Both the position numbers and the translations under genes were made by a program. Source: Tachypleus tridentatus (Eukaryota > Arthropoda > Merostomata > Xiphosura > Limulidae). From it: 64,000 nucleotides of DNA. The DNA is taken from positions 46,804,782 to 46,868,781 of the forward strand of contig NC_134833.1 of NCBI RefSeq assembly GCF_004210375.1. The letters run 5' to 3'. How positions within the stretch are numbered: position 1 is the stretch's first letter; the number at the start of each line of letters is the position of its first letter. Shown one piece after another: positions 23,560 to 34,700 of this stretch. Under the pieces are notes generated by a model. It ran no database searches and was not told where the DNA came from. It worked only from the letters and a program-made list of their open reading frames with translations.

Positions 23560-25160
23560 TGGAAGCAGGCAAATCTATGACATGTGATTAGCAGAACCAC
23601 GGGATGTAGATAATGACCCAATGAAACTTCTATTGAAAAGTTTAGGAAAAACCATTTGACTGAAACGATACATTTATTGCCAGCGACTGCTACAGGTTAT
23701 TGTAATAACGAATAACAAACATCCTTTGCTGTTATGGATGGATGGTTTTTTTTCGTCTAGATGACCTAGCTGTTGTACTATTTCAATGAGTGGAAACACA
23801 ATCTCCTCACCTCTCTGTAGCATACCTGAATCTAACTATCGAACACCCGTGATTGGCCGGCCTTGAGCCTATGAATAGCTTTCCATTGCGACACAGTAAT
23901 TAAATATCTTCGTTGATATAATTGTATTGTAAAGAAGTACAATATACCGTCATAAAACCTAATATTAAAATGAGAAATACCTAAGAAGAGCTCGTTTTAT
24001 AACTTCTCCACATTTTTCTATCTACTCGTAGATAACAACTACAACAACCTATGGAATATAAATATGTATATTAGGGGCAAGAATATGACAAGAAAGACTG
24101 ACGTTACCATTAATAAATATTTGAAACTCGCCTAGTGTTGGTGTTTCATGTTAACTGCTCTTTGTCCATCGCGGAAATCGAATCCAGAAGTTTAGCTTCG
24201 TAAGCAAGAGAAATTACACTGATCCACAGGAGAATAAACATGTATGATCCTTTAACTTTTTGGCAGTGGTAGAAACAAAACACAAAAAGCATAAGAATGG
24301 TCTTTTTGACAGCAGTCGAAACATTAGAAAAATGTACTAAGAAAATTTGCGTTAGATAAATAAAGTAGAAACACTTGTCAACTGTATATCCGAACAAATG
24401 CGTATTCTGATCAGACAAAAAATTTTATTTAATTGTCACATCATTGTCACGTAGGCACATAAGTAAAATTTTACCACGGTTTAGTACATAAAATACAAAA
24501 ACGTAAACTAAATCTCTAGTCATGATAAATCATTAATATAAGGAGGAACTGACATAAGTATGAAGAAGAAAATTAGTTAAACATTATAATTTCGGTATTT
24601 TTTCTCTTTTCCATATTATCCTTTAACAATTGTGGAAATACATAAGTTCATGATATTACACTGAAGAATTTAAATTACTTGCTTCCTAAAAATAGAAAAA
24701 AAAATGTAATGTATATGTTCAATTACTTACTATACAAGTCCTAACAAACATAAAAATGAGCAGAGATGTTACATTGATCACGGATTTGTCAGTACAGAAG
24801 TAACAAAAGCCAAAATATAGCATCATGCACAGATATACATATATAAGTATTTTATTGTTTTAGATTTTGTATATATAGGTGCGAGACAGTGTGAGTTTCC
24901 CATACAGTTAATATTTAAATAGTATATGCGCATAAATACTGATTTTATTTATCATACTTACCGCGATTTTCACACTTTCTATTTTCTCATAATGTGAGAT
25001 GAAACATTTCATATTTATGATTTTGCTTATAGTATACCCCAACCATTGTTCTTCATAAGAAAATTACGTCAAAAATGTCTATGTTTAATATGTTTATTAT
25101 CTGATTTTTTCTTGAGAGATCACTGAATACTGCATGTTTAAGTACAGTTGTTTCACCCCT
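23560..25160. other. Non-coding stretch, nothing recognised
   Basis: AT-rich. The 90-codon minus ORF at 24146-24418 is hydrophobic and low-complexity with no recognisable domain. Confidence 0.4.
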
Positions 25161-25164
25161 TGTT

Positions 25165-25444
25165 CAACATAACACATAATATCAACAAACTTGTTTGCTT
25201 TATTCCTGTACTGTGTCACAATTTATCTGAAAAAGCGATCTTTTGAAGAGTTTGCTTGCATTTTTAATAAACACCTGAATAAAGGAAGATTAAGGAAGTT
25301 TTGTTAAAACGTTTTCGATTTCTATACAACATTCTGATGCAGACTAGAGTTTCTAACTGAACTGACGCCATGGATAAAATCTTGAGGACAACTGACATCT
25401 CTTATCGAATTTAAAATTTTGCGGTAAATGTAGAATACATTTTT
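25165..25444 (+). repeat. Diverged direct-repeat blocks Z, X, Y (copy A)
   Basis: Three blocks recur about 2 kb downstream in the same orientation but reversed order. Z (25165-25240) has CATAATATCAACAAACTTG and ATCTGAAAAAGC. X (25268-25350) has AATAAACACCTGAATAAAGG and GTTTTGTTAAAACG. Y (25367-25444) has CCATGGATAAAATCTTGAGG and GCGGTAAATGTAGAAT. Confidence 0.6.
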
Positions 25445-27058
25445 AAAAACTAAAGAGTGCTTTGAATTGTTGAGTTAACTGTACTTAGAGGTATAAATAT
25501 TTCATGACATTTGAGAATATTTGGGTAAACTAGTATTTTTCATTTGACAAGCAATAATTTAAAACTATGGGTTATTAAACTTATATATCCTTGTTGATAC
25601 AAGATCATAGACATTGTAGTATTAAAATCTATTATACTATATTCCACTTTTAACACTGTATTATTCATGCTTAGGTTATATTCTCCATGATGAATGTCAT
25701 AATAGGGGAGAAAATACTCTTCATCTTTCATGTGGTTAATGTTTATTTCTTAACATCTTAAATTCAGTTCATAACTAGAATCCATACACCAGTTGTGATT
25801 AATCAAACAACACTAAAGAATCATAATTAGTAAATAAAATACAATGACAGTTGAAAATTAAAAACAAGAAGAGAATGTAAATTCAACATACAAAGCTAAA
25901 AAGAAATACCTAAAAATGTAGATATGTCAGTTCATATAGATTTTTTACTGTTGAGTAGTATTTTTTTCACTTATTGAAAGTAAATCAAACTGGATTAAAG
26001 AAACAGGTAAATATAGCTCTCTTTGTGATTTCTCCCTTTACCCACGTTTGTTTATTTAAATGATATTACTTGTAAAAAACAAAAAAGACACAGGATGAGT
26101 CAGTGTGTTTTTAAAGTGGAAATGATCCGTGTCTTAGTCTTCATTTATAGTTTACTGTACTAAATGATGAAAGTAGTTGGTGTTTATAGAAGTAATTTAT
26201 TTTGATTATGAATACGAACTGACTTATTTAAAAAATTGAATTGGTGGTTTGTTCACATCTTATGACGGATTTACTATTGCATATTTATTTTAATATCGAT
26301 GTTTGTTTCAATTAATATTTAGAAATGTGTGAAACTTATATTGTTAAATCTGTATTGTGAAATTCCCGCCTATTCACTAAAGTTGCAGAAGATTCTCGAA
26401 TATATGAATTAATAGTGTACTAAGTGTGTATATAAATAAATATTAGTTATTACCAATATTGTTAGGCCAGCTGAAATTTCTATAATCTTGCTTATTTAAC
26501 AGTTATAAATCAACATACACACATATATATGAAAGGTTTGCTATAGTTGGTATTCTATACATCTCAGAAGCTATAAATGTGATAAACCTTTATTAATCAG
26601 AAACTTCAGATATTTGACCAAGAACGTTCATAAATTTCGAACATTACAAACCATTTAACTTCAGTGAATTAACATCGAACGTTAGTATTTTTACGAAGAA
26701 ATTATATAACTTTAGCTGTAAAAAATTCATGTGTGATAAACAAATACCTACGTACATGTAGGTACCCGTTAAGTGAATTGTACTGATATAGACTCTAAAT
26801 TAACTCGCTCATCGTGTACTCTTGACAGGATATCATGGAAGTTCCAGTTCAAATAAAAGACTTAATATCATTTGTAAATTTGTAAAACGTTTGTATATAA
26901 ATCATTACTTGTAATAAATATTCGTAATGACCGTTATTATGAATTTTATTATCTTTTGTATATTAAAATATATCTGTATTAAGATTAAAATGTGTACTAA
27001 ATTCTTTCTTTGTTTAATATTAGCTTTATCAGATTATACAAATATTTCATGAAATGAT

Positions 27059-27350
27059 ACCATGAATAAGATCCCGAGGACAACTTATATCATTTAACGA
27101 GTTCAGTATTTGGCGATAAATGTAGGAATACACCTTTAAAATGAAGAAAGAACGATGTTTATGGAGAGATTGTGCGCAAACGATGAATTTATAATAAACA
27201 CCTAAATAAAAGAAGATTAAAAAAGTTTTGTTAAAGCGTTTGGGATCTTTATACCATAATCTGATGCTTACAGATTATAGGCCTAAGTATACATAACTCA
27301 TAATACCAACAAACTTTTTTTTTTTCTTGTATTTTAAAACAATGTATCTG
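27059..27350 (+). repeat. Diverged direct-repeat blocks Y, X, Z (copy B)
   Basis: Counterparts of 25165-25444 in shuffled order: Y' (CCATGAATAAGATCCCGAGG, GCGATAAATGTAGGAAT), X' (ATAAACACCTAAATAAAAGA, GTTTTGTTAAAGCG), Z' (CATAATACCAACAAACTT, ATCTGAAAAAAC). A further shared phrase (ATTGAAAGT near 25973 and 27400) lies next to the Tc1 insertion point at about 27440. Confidence 0.6.
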
Positions 27351-27439
27351 AAAAAACTGTAGATTTGTTACTGTTAAGAAGGGAAGTCATTTTTTTTTTA
27401 TTGAAAGTTACTTCAACTGGACGAAGCATAGGATATATA

Positions 27440-29029
27440 GTTGGGACAGAAAGTGTTCGTACCCCAGCGTCCCGAGTAGTTTTTTGTTCATAACTTAAAA
27501 TGTATCACTAATAGATTAGGATTTATTATAAATATTATACTAACACTCATCAACATACTTTTTATGTAAATTAAACGACAAATAAACAGTTTATGAACAA
27601 ATAACCAAAAATAGGAGGAGCAGAAAGTGTTCGTACAGTTCAGAACTTATAAAGAAACTGATATTCCCGTAAAAATTTTGTTTAGTTTGGCGAATAAACT
27701 ACATTATACCATTCCAAAACTAGATACTTGGTTCATAATTATTGGAATTTAGCAAGCAAACAATTTACTTCCGGCAATTTAGCGCCGTCTCCGTCATTAT
27801 TTGCTTGGTCATCATGGCGAACAGGAAACAACTGTCCAGTGATTTAAAAAACCGAATTATTGTAAAATACAAGTCTTGTGTGTCTCTTTTCAGTATTGCT
27901 ACACAACGTAAAGTGCCGAACTCTACTGTTCAAAGCATAATTGCCAAGTTTAAGCTTACAGGATCAACTGCTAACCTCCCTCGTTCCGGACGCCCCACCA
28001 AAATTCCGAGAGAACCAAGAGGAAGGTTCTCAGAGAAGTTAGTAGGAACCCTCGTTTAACACGTAATGACATACATAAACTGGTAAGGGAAACTTGGGTT
28101 GAAGTAAGCACCTCTACAGTTACGAACATGCTACGCTCTTCTGGGTTCAAAGCATGCCGTTCTCGTAGAACTCCATATTTAAAGCCTGTTCATTTAGAAG
28201 CACGATTGAGGTATGCAAGAAAACATGTAGATAAACCCTTTACCTATTGAAATAGTATTCTTTGGTCAAACGAGACTAAAATCAAGCTTTTCGGCCACAA
28301 TTATGTTTGCTATATTTTCCGTAAGAAGGGGAAACGAAATCTTCCAAGGAACACCGTCCCTACAGTTAAACACGAATGTGACTCGATCATGCTATGGGGT
28401 TCCTTCAACTCTTCTGATGTAGGCAGCCTTCACCGCGTTAACGAAATAACGAAAAAAGAAGAAAACGTTGATATATTAAGCACTTATATCACGAATGATG
28501 CTCGAAACTTGGATCTTCCAGCACGACAATGACCCTAAGTACATATCAAAATATGTGCAATTCTGGTTGCAGAGGAAAAATATAAACGTTCTGGAGTGGC
28601 CATCGCAGTCACCCGATCTCAACCCAATTTAAAACGTTTAGCATGAGTTGAAGACCAGGGTTCATCAGCGTCATCCGAAGAACTTGCAAGAGTTGGAGGC
28701 CTTCTGCAAAGAAGAATGGAAGAAAATACCAGTCGAGTACTGTCAAACGATCATGGCTATGAGGAGAGATTGCGCCAAGTAATTCACCTGAAAGGCTACA
28801 CATCTGACCATTAAAGTCGACGCACGAACACTTTCTGCCCCTCCTATGTTTGGTTATTTGTTTATAAACAGTTTATTTGTCGTTTACTTTACATAAAAAT
28901 TTATGTAGATGTGTGTTAGTATAACATTTACATTTCTATACTTTCATTATCCTAATCGTGATACTTTCTTCAAGTTATGAAGAAAAAACTACTCACGACG
29001 CAGGGGTACGAACACTTTCTTCGTAATTG
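27440..29029 (+). mobile_element. Tc1-like DNA transposon with IR/DR-type ends
   Basis: Long terminal inverted repeats of about 200 bp flank a plus-strand transposase relic. Each arm holds two copies of GAAAGTGTTCGTAC: outer and inner at about 27449 and 27623 on the left, and as complements at about 28824 and 29006 on the right. This is the indirect/direct-repeat layout known from several Tc1-family transposons. The arms also share AACTACT, TTTATTTGTCG and GGTTATTTG phrases. A TA dinucleotide lies just outside the left end. It is inserted among the shuffled repeat blocks of this region. Confidence 0.88.
27814..28813 (+). pseudogene. Tc1-like transposase, inactivated
   Basis: The likely start is the ATG at 27814 (MANRKQLSSDLKNRI). 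Next come a helix-turn-helix region (VSLFSIATQRKVPNSTVQSI) and the linker GSTANLPRSGRPTKIPRE, at about residues 1-68. A frameshift then moves the reading to a second frame (LTRNDIHKLVRETW, VSTSTVTNMLRSSGF). The DDE core is broken: the first catalytic block reads LWSNETKIKLFG, with N where D is expected, preceded by an in-frame stop (about 28248). The second block is intact ([10 protein letters not shown], about 28520), as is [11 protein letters not shown], after which a stop replaces the expected catalytic glutamate position. Immobile by itself; its ends could still be acted on in trans. Confidence 0.88.
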
Positions 29030-29109
29030 TAATTGTCGTTGAAGGTTCTCAAATGTAAGAATTAACAATGCATTATGTGTGTGTGCAAATACTAGGAATC
29101 TCCAGTATA

Positions 29110-30866
29110 TTTATATTAATATTGTAATTGTCTTAGTAAGTACATCATATTAAGTACACATTAATATGTTGGCAAATATCCTAAATTTGATACAATGCAA
29201 CATTTAATTAATTCCTAAATTTAAATTAAGATTTAACTCAGTTTCAGATTATTTGAGATAGTAATACGTAAGATAATAAAATGGGAGCTCATCCGAATTA
29301 AATATAATACATAACATAATACACTGGATTCTCGTTCGGGTTAAATATAATATGTAACAACCTACTATATATAAGAACAGTAATCAACTACCTGCATGTA
29401 ACAGTACTGTAAATTGAATAAAAGCTTACACAACATATATATATAACATATTAGGAGTTTATTTTTTCATTATAATCTATGTTGTTGTTTTTCACGAACT
29501 TGCTTACCGAAATTATGAAAAAAAGATGATATACTCTTTATAAATAAGTTTATTTTTTTCTATTACAAAACAATATGTTACATTGTAAGATAACTTAAAA
29601 AAGAAATCGTTTATTAAGAAAAGGATAAACACAGTTCCATTCAGAATTAAATAACCTAAATTAAGGAACTTGGACATTTAATGAAGCAAATTCTGCAGAT
29701 GTTGCAAGTTGTCAACCTACACGAAGCTTATGAATAAAGATTCCATTACAAACATGCAGCTAATGTTACAATGTTAAAATCATGGAGTTGATTCCTCTCG
29801 GTGGACTCAGTAGAGAGCCCGATATGTATTTGCTATAAGAAAAGACACACATTATTTTATGGAAAACAAAAAAAATACTTTCCCACTAACTGTAAACCAG
29901 GAAAATGCGCTTGGAGATATACTGTCACAAAAATTATACTTTGTATGCAAAAAGTCCCTTAATTAATAGAATTCTAAAATTTACGTTGGAGGAACTTGCA
30001 TTAACACTTAAATTTCTGTAATAAACGTATAGTGGCGGTCTTCTTTCTAAAGTTTTGATGACCTGAAGGTACAGTACTCTATTTCCCTATGTTCATGGTA
30101 GGTAAAATATTTTGTCGTATTAATGAAACTTTAATGACCTTGTAGTACATTTAGAACATTTCAAAATTTCAGATTTGATTTTTCTTCATATTGGTTTATA
30201 TCCGTGCGTTTCCTATCTCTTCAAATAACTAAACATTGTAAAATATGTGGTTTAAACCTATTCGAGAACAAAAAATTAAATTAAACATGAAGACACGATG
30301 ACATTTCTGAGGAAACTGAAATAACTACAGATACATTTCCGATATACAGATATGCAGTAAACGTTTATATACATTGAACTTACTGCAAGACGTTCTATGA
30401 TGATTTATGAGTCAATTATTTAAATGTCAATTACTAAATTAATAAAAAACAAATAATCAGCTAACAGCAGAAAGGGGTCGTAAGATATTATCGTACAATG
30501 TAGTTACAAACAGCAGAGCACAAAGTATTTAAGGAAAATACCTTGAAAATTATATTAATAATCATCCTTTTTATCACATGCTTAATAAAGGATATTTGAA
30601 TTCCATAATTGTACAAACAGATGTAGTTGCAATACTTCTGCCTCTCCTAAGTAGATGTTTCAAGTAACAGACTTCATGTATTCATTAAATACATAATATT
30701 TAATAACGTTTCATACATAATTTTAACCCTCAGACCACTAGCCTTGATCAAAAACTTTGGTTTAGCATTGTGTTGTAGATGATCTTATGTACGTCATTAT
30801 GTGGATGTAATAATAATAAGACCACATAATGGCGGATTTTCAGCAATAGCGTTGGACGGGAATCAT
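29110..30866. other. Downstream flank of the minus-strand gene; one SINE-B remnant
   Basis: Mostly AT-rich and unassigned. At 29787-29850 a SINE-B remnant is readable (GATTCCTCTCGGTGGACTCA, then AGAGCCCGATATGTATTTGC). If the alternative last exon is real, its 3' UTR lies in the upper few hundred bases. Confidence 0.45.
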
Positions 30867-31058
30867 TTAAACGTCTGTTTGTCGAGGAGACAACAAAGGA
30901 AGCTCAGATTGACCGGTGTCATAGATGAACGTATGAACTGATGGAGTTGGGAGGACACGAACACCTCTTTCTTCTAGGTGACATGAAGACCAACATCTTT
31001 GTGATACGAAATGTCCTTTCATATCCTGTTTTTGATGTGACTGTGTTGGTAACGGTGC
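30867..31058 (-). CDS. Candidate alternative last coding exon of the Sidestep-like gene
   Basis: Minus-strand segment preceded by a plausible acceptor (TTTTATAATTCAG, then GCACCG). It is open for 63 codons to a TAA at 30867-30869, reading APLPTQSHQKQD, HLEERGVRVLPTPSVHTF, SELPLLSPRQTDV. Codon use is much less AT-biased than the chance ORFs nearby and the content is proline- and serine-rich, like cytoplasmic tails of this receptor class. Entry in phase 0 fits exactly the cryptic donor ATG|GTAAAA at 31583/31582 inside the exon at 31568-31713, giving a 524-bp intron. Used this way the receptor would end in TDV, which has the form of a class I PDZ-binding C-terminus (S/T-x-hydrophobic). The splice is inferred from phase and openness; no transcript was available. 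Confidence 0.6.
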   Translation of the reverse strand, partial: APLPTQSHQKQDMKGHFVSQRCWSSCHLEERGVRVLPTPSVHTFIYDTGQSELPLLSPRQTDV

Positions 31059-31504
31059 CTGAATTATAAAATGAAATGTTGACAAGGTTTATCTTTTGAT
31101 TATATATTTTTATTAAAATAAATTTAAGACTAACCAGAAGTAAGCTGTGCTATTTTCAGCAAATCTATCAGAATAAAATTAAAATAAAAAAAACTTGATC
31201 AAATATTTCTCGATTTAATTCTATTAATGTTATAATGATGTCATTTCCTGTTTCCAATTTATGTTATAACATTGGTATTTCCAATTTGATTAAACAGTTT
31301 TATTGTTTATGTGCACATCAACAAAACTAAAGACTATAGAACATCATTGAAAAGTAAATTTAGTTGTTATAGGAACTTGCAAAGAAAAGTTTATTTTAAA
31401 CATAAGTTTCCACTAACAACTACTAACAAATTAAAAAGCGTAATACACAGTTTCATCAGCTTGTCGTTAAAATGTTAAAATAGAACTTGTTTCTTGAAGT
31501 TAGG

Positions 31505-31510
31505 TTTATT
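31505..31510 (-). promoter_or_regulatory. Possible polyadenylation signal AATAAA
   Basis: AATAAA on the minus strand about 58 bases after the TAA stop at 31568. The spacing suits the short isoform of the Sidestep-like gene, but the motif is frequent by chance in such AT-rich sequence. Confidence 0.4.
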
Positions 31511-31567
31511 ATATCTTAAATGTAAATTAAATTATGGTGATATTAAAACAATATATTAACATTTAAA

Positions 31568-31713
31568 TTATTGCTCTTTTACCATTTCGATTCGTTGACT
31601 TTCAGGTAAACGAGTATTTGCTGTCCATAAGTTATCAGTGGAGAAGTCATAGTCTTCTTTCAAATCATCGTATGTGTTTGAACTTGTTAACCGATTCCCT
31701 TCAATCACAGCCC
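31568..31713 (-). CDS. Terminal exon (short isoform) with internal cryptic donor
   Basis: 146 nt. Acceptor TTGATTTTTAG precedes GGGCTG; phase 1 entry; stop TAA at 31568-31570. Encodes AVIEGNRLTSSNTYDDLKED, then YDFSTDNLWTANTRLPESQR and IEMVKEQ. TYDDL and DYDF are acidic tyrosine sites of the kind seen in signalling tails; whether they are phosphorylated is unknown. The phrase GAAATG|GTAAAAGAG near the end is a phase-0 donor that could splice to 31058, replacing the last four codons (VKEQ) by 63 others. Confidence 0.85.
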
Positions 31714-34700
31714 CTAAAAATCAACATAAAGAGACCATAGTATCTACTAAATCCAGTGTTTACTTTTTCTTATATTTAAAAGTATGATGTTTGTTTCATT
31801 TATTTAAAATTTTAGTTAAAAGGTTATCTATCTGACTTATATTTCCTTATTAATAGCAAAAAAATTATGATCAACATAGATGTGATGGTCTAACCAATCG
31901 CAGGAGCAAAAACTTAAACTTTCTTTTTCCAATGAAATGGTAAAGTTTATAAAATGTTTGGAAGCTTACACATGCATTAAAGTGACATCGCTAATTACAT
32001 TTGAAGTTATACTCTAAAACTTTTCATGTGTAAACGTTATAGTTAAATATATTTGGTGTGAGACATGAAAATAACCACTTCTTTATCAAAATATAAGATA
32101 AAAATAACTAACACACAATTTTGTCAGGTTTCTAACTGAAAAAGAAAGAAAACCTGATTTACAATTTCATGTTATTACACCCAGTCATCCATGAATCTGC
32201 CGAACATTCATATATGGCAATTATTTTCTGTTTAATCATTATCTTATACTATATGTTATTGTTTGTGATTTGCAGTTGAGCATGAAGCTACACGATAGAT
32301 ATATGGGCTATGCCTGTGCCTGGCATGGCCAAGCGTGTTTAGGCGTTCGACTCGTAATCCGACAGTCGCGGGTTTGAATCCCGGTCGCACCAAACATGCT
32401 CGCCCTCCCAGCCGTGGGGGCTTTATAATGTGAGGGTCAATCCCACTATTCGTTGGTAAAAGAGTAGCCCAAGAGTTGGCAGTGGATGGTGATGACTATC
32501 TGCCTTCCCTCTTGTCTTACACTGCTAAATGAGGGACAGCTAGCACAACTATCCTTCGTATATCTTTCTCGAAAATTTAAAACAAACAAACATTTTTATC
32601 ATACTATTTTACATGCCCCCTGTGGAAAACGGCACATTTGAGGGCTGAAACAGTAACCTTCGGGTTTAGATACACTTTTTGGACACAACAAAAGTAATCC
32701 AATATGTAGCGTTTTACTTAACAACAACAACAAAAAAAAAAACATTTCTTTACATACCCGGTATGATATCCGGACACTTTTTTCTTGTGGATAATTCTCC
32801 AAGCTTTTCATCAAGTTCATTATACTTATCTTTTTCCTTTCTGGAATATCGGTATATGCACATTATTCAAACAATTGTGTACTTCAATTCAAAGGATAGG
32901 AAAGGTTTGCCGACTTAGTGTAAAAACGAAAAATAAAATAAAACATTTATTTTATAAAAATAGCGCAGTTTAAAAACTTAGGTAATTTGACTCCACATCA
33001 GATTCAAATTTCTCACACAGTTCTTTAAATAAGTAACATTTGAAAATGCTGACGTATTTTTGTTAGAAAATGTTATTAATTTAACTTGCTAGATTTTTCT
33101 TAATCTGTAGTTTCATCTCCTCTGTTATAAAATTGTGTTTAAGAAGAAATTTTTAAGTGTAGGACGTTTTCAGAAAAATATACTCAAGCATAAATAATAT
33201 ACCTATGTTGAAATAACTTTAATTTTCATTACAAAAGGTAACATTGAAACCAATAACAATAAACTTTACCTCTCATTTCGGTTCTTTCTTTGCTTATTTC
33301 CTGAAACAAAGAATACTTTATTATTAATACGTACATGATGCTTCTATAGTAAATTGGAATATATTCATATGTTTTATAATTTGTCTTTCGTGAAGCTTTC
33401 ACAAACTCAGTGTAGCAGCTGTAGTATATGTCCATGGTGAAACGTTTCTCAAACACAGACAGGTTGATTCATGTTTATTTTTTCAAAAAACTTTGTAACT
33501 GAAATATTTATTTCACAGTTTATTTGGAATAAGAATTAATCTTTTAACAACAACTACAAACTTTATGCGCGTCAGAGAGTTACGTCACGCTCGAAATCGC
33601 TTATGCGTGGGAAAATGTCCATATTGTTATAGGTATATGATGAATTAGCTCGTATCCATTAAATTGTTTGTTTTTAACTTAGCTTAATCTGAAAGTTCAT
33701 TTCATATTATACAGTGACTCAGACTAAAAGCACATCTGAAAAATTGCGATTGTATATGAGTTTAATACCCAGGTTTAAACAACTAAGTTGAGTAAATTAA
33801 TAGTATTTATCTTACCTCGGAAATTAATATTGAAATAATTTGAACATAAATTCAGTCAACTAAGGTCCTTTCATAGCTTTGGATACATTAAAACTAATAT
33901 GATGGTAAATTGCAAAGGACAGAAAAACTCCGCTATATTGTTTCTATTAAAAGCTATTAAATGAACTGGTATTACCTTAAGTCACCACAACAATATACGA
34001 AATATTTAGGGTATTTCCATTAATATGTTGTTGTTTTTTTCATTTTATTAGTTAAACAACAAACTGGTAATTATTCGCAATTCAATGCTTTAAAATTTTA
34101 ATTTAAAAAGCGAATTTAAATTCAAAACTTACATCTTACCATTTTTTCTCCGATATTTTATCACCAGCACGATTAATATAGCCACTACAACAAGACCGCC
34201 AACTATGCCGCTGAGAATGATGAGTGTAGGGCTGAGTTCACTCTTCCAATGGGTATCTGTTGTAGAATTAGGATAAAGATTTAATACACATTTTAAAATG
34301 TAGACGTATCATTGAATACACCTGAAAACTACGTTAAAAGAAATGTGTTTTTGTAAAATGTACATTAAAGTAGACATATAGTCAGAAAAAAATTGTAGGT
34401 AAACTTTTCAGCACCAATTACTTAATATACAACATAAAAGAAGAAATTATACCTTATTCGATAAATACTATTTAATCTTTCACCATATTATATCCGATAT
34501 GCACTTCTAAAAAGAAATTTTATATTCTAAATAACTTCCCCAAATCTACACATTGAGTGTCTATGTTAGTCGTCCCTGATTTTGAATTTACAAAGTTGTG
34601 GGAAAGAAGTTAGTCAACCCTTATACCTAACGTTTGAATTACTTCAAGCGAATAGTGGTATCCGATTGTCATGCTTTATACGCACTCGTGATCCTAACGT

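Noticed and set aside
30867..31085. Independent 72-codon gene starting MSTFHF
   Set aside because: The ATG lies in the presumed intron tract; the acceptor and phase match to the Sidestep-like gene make an exon the better reading.
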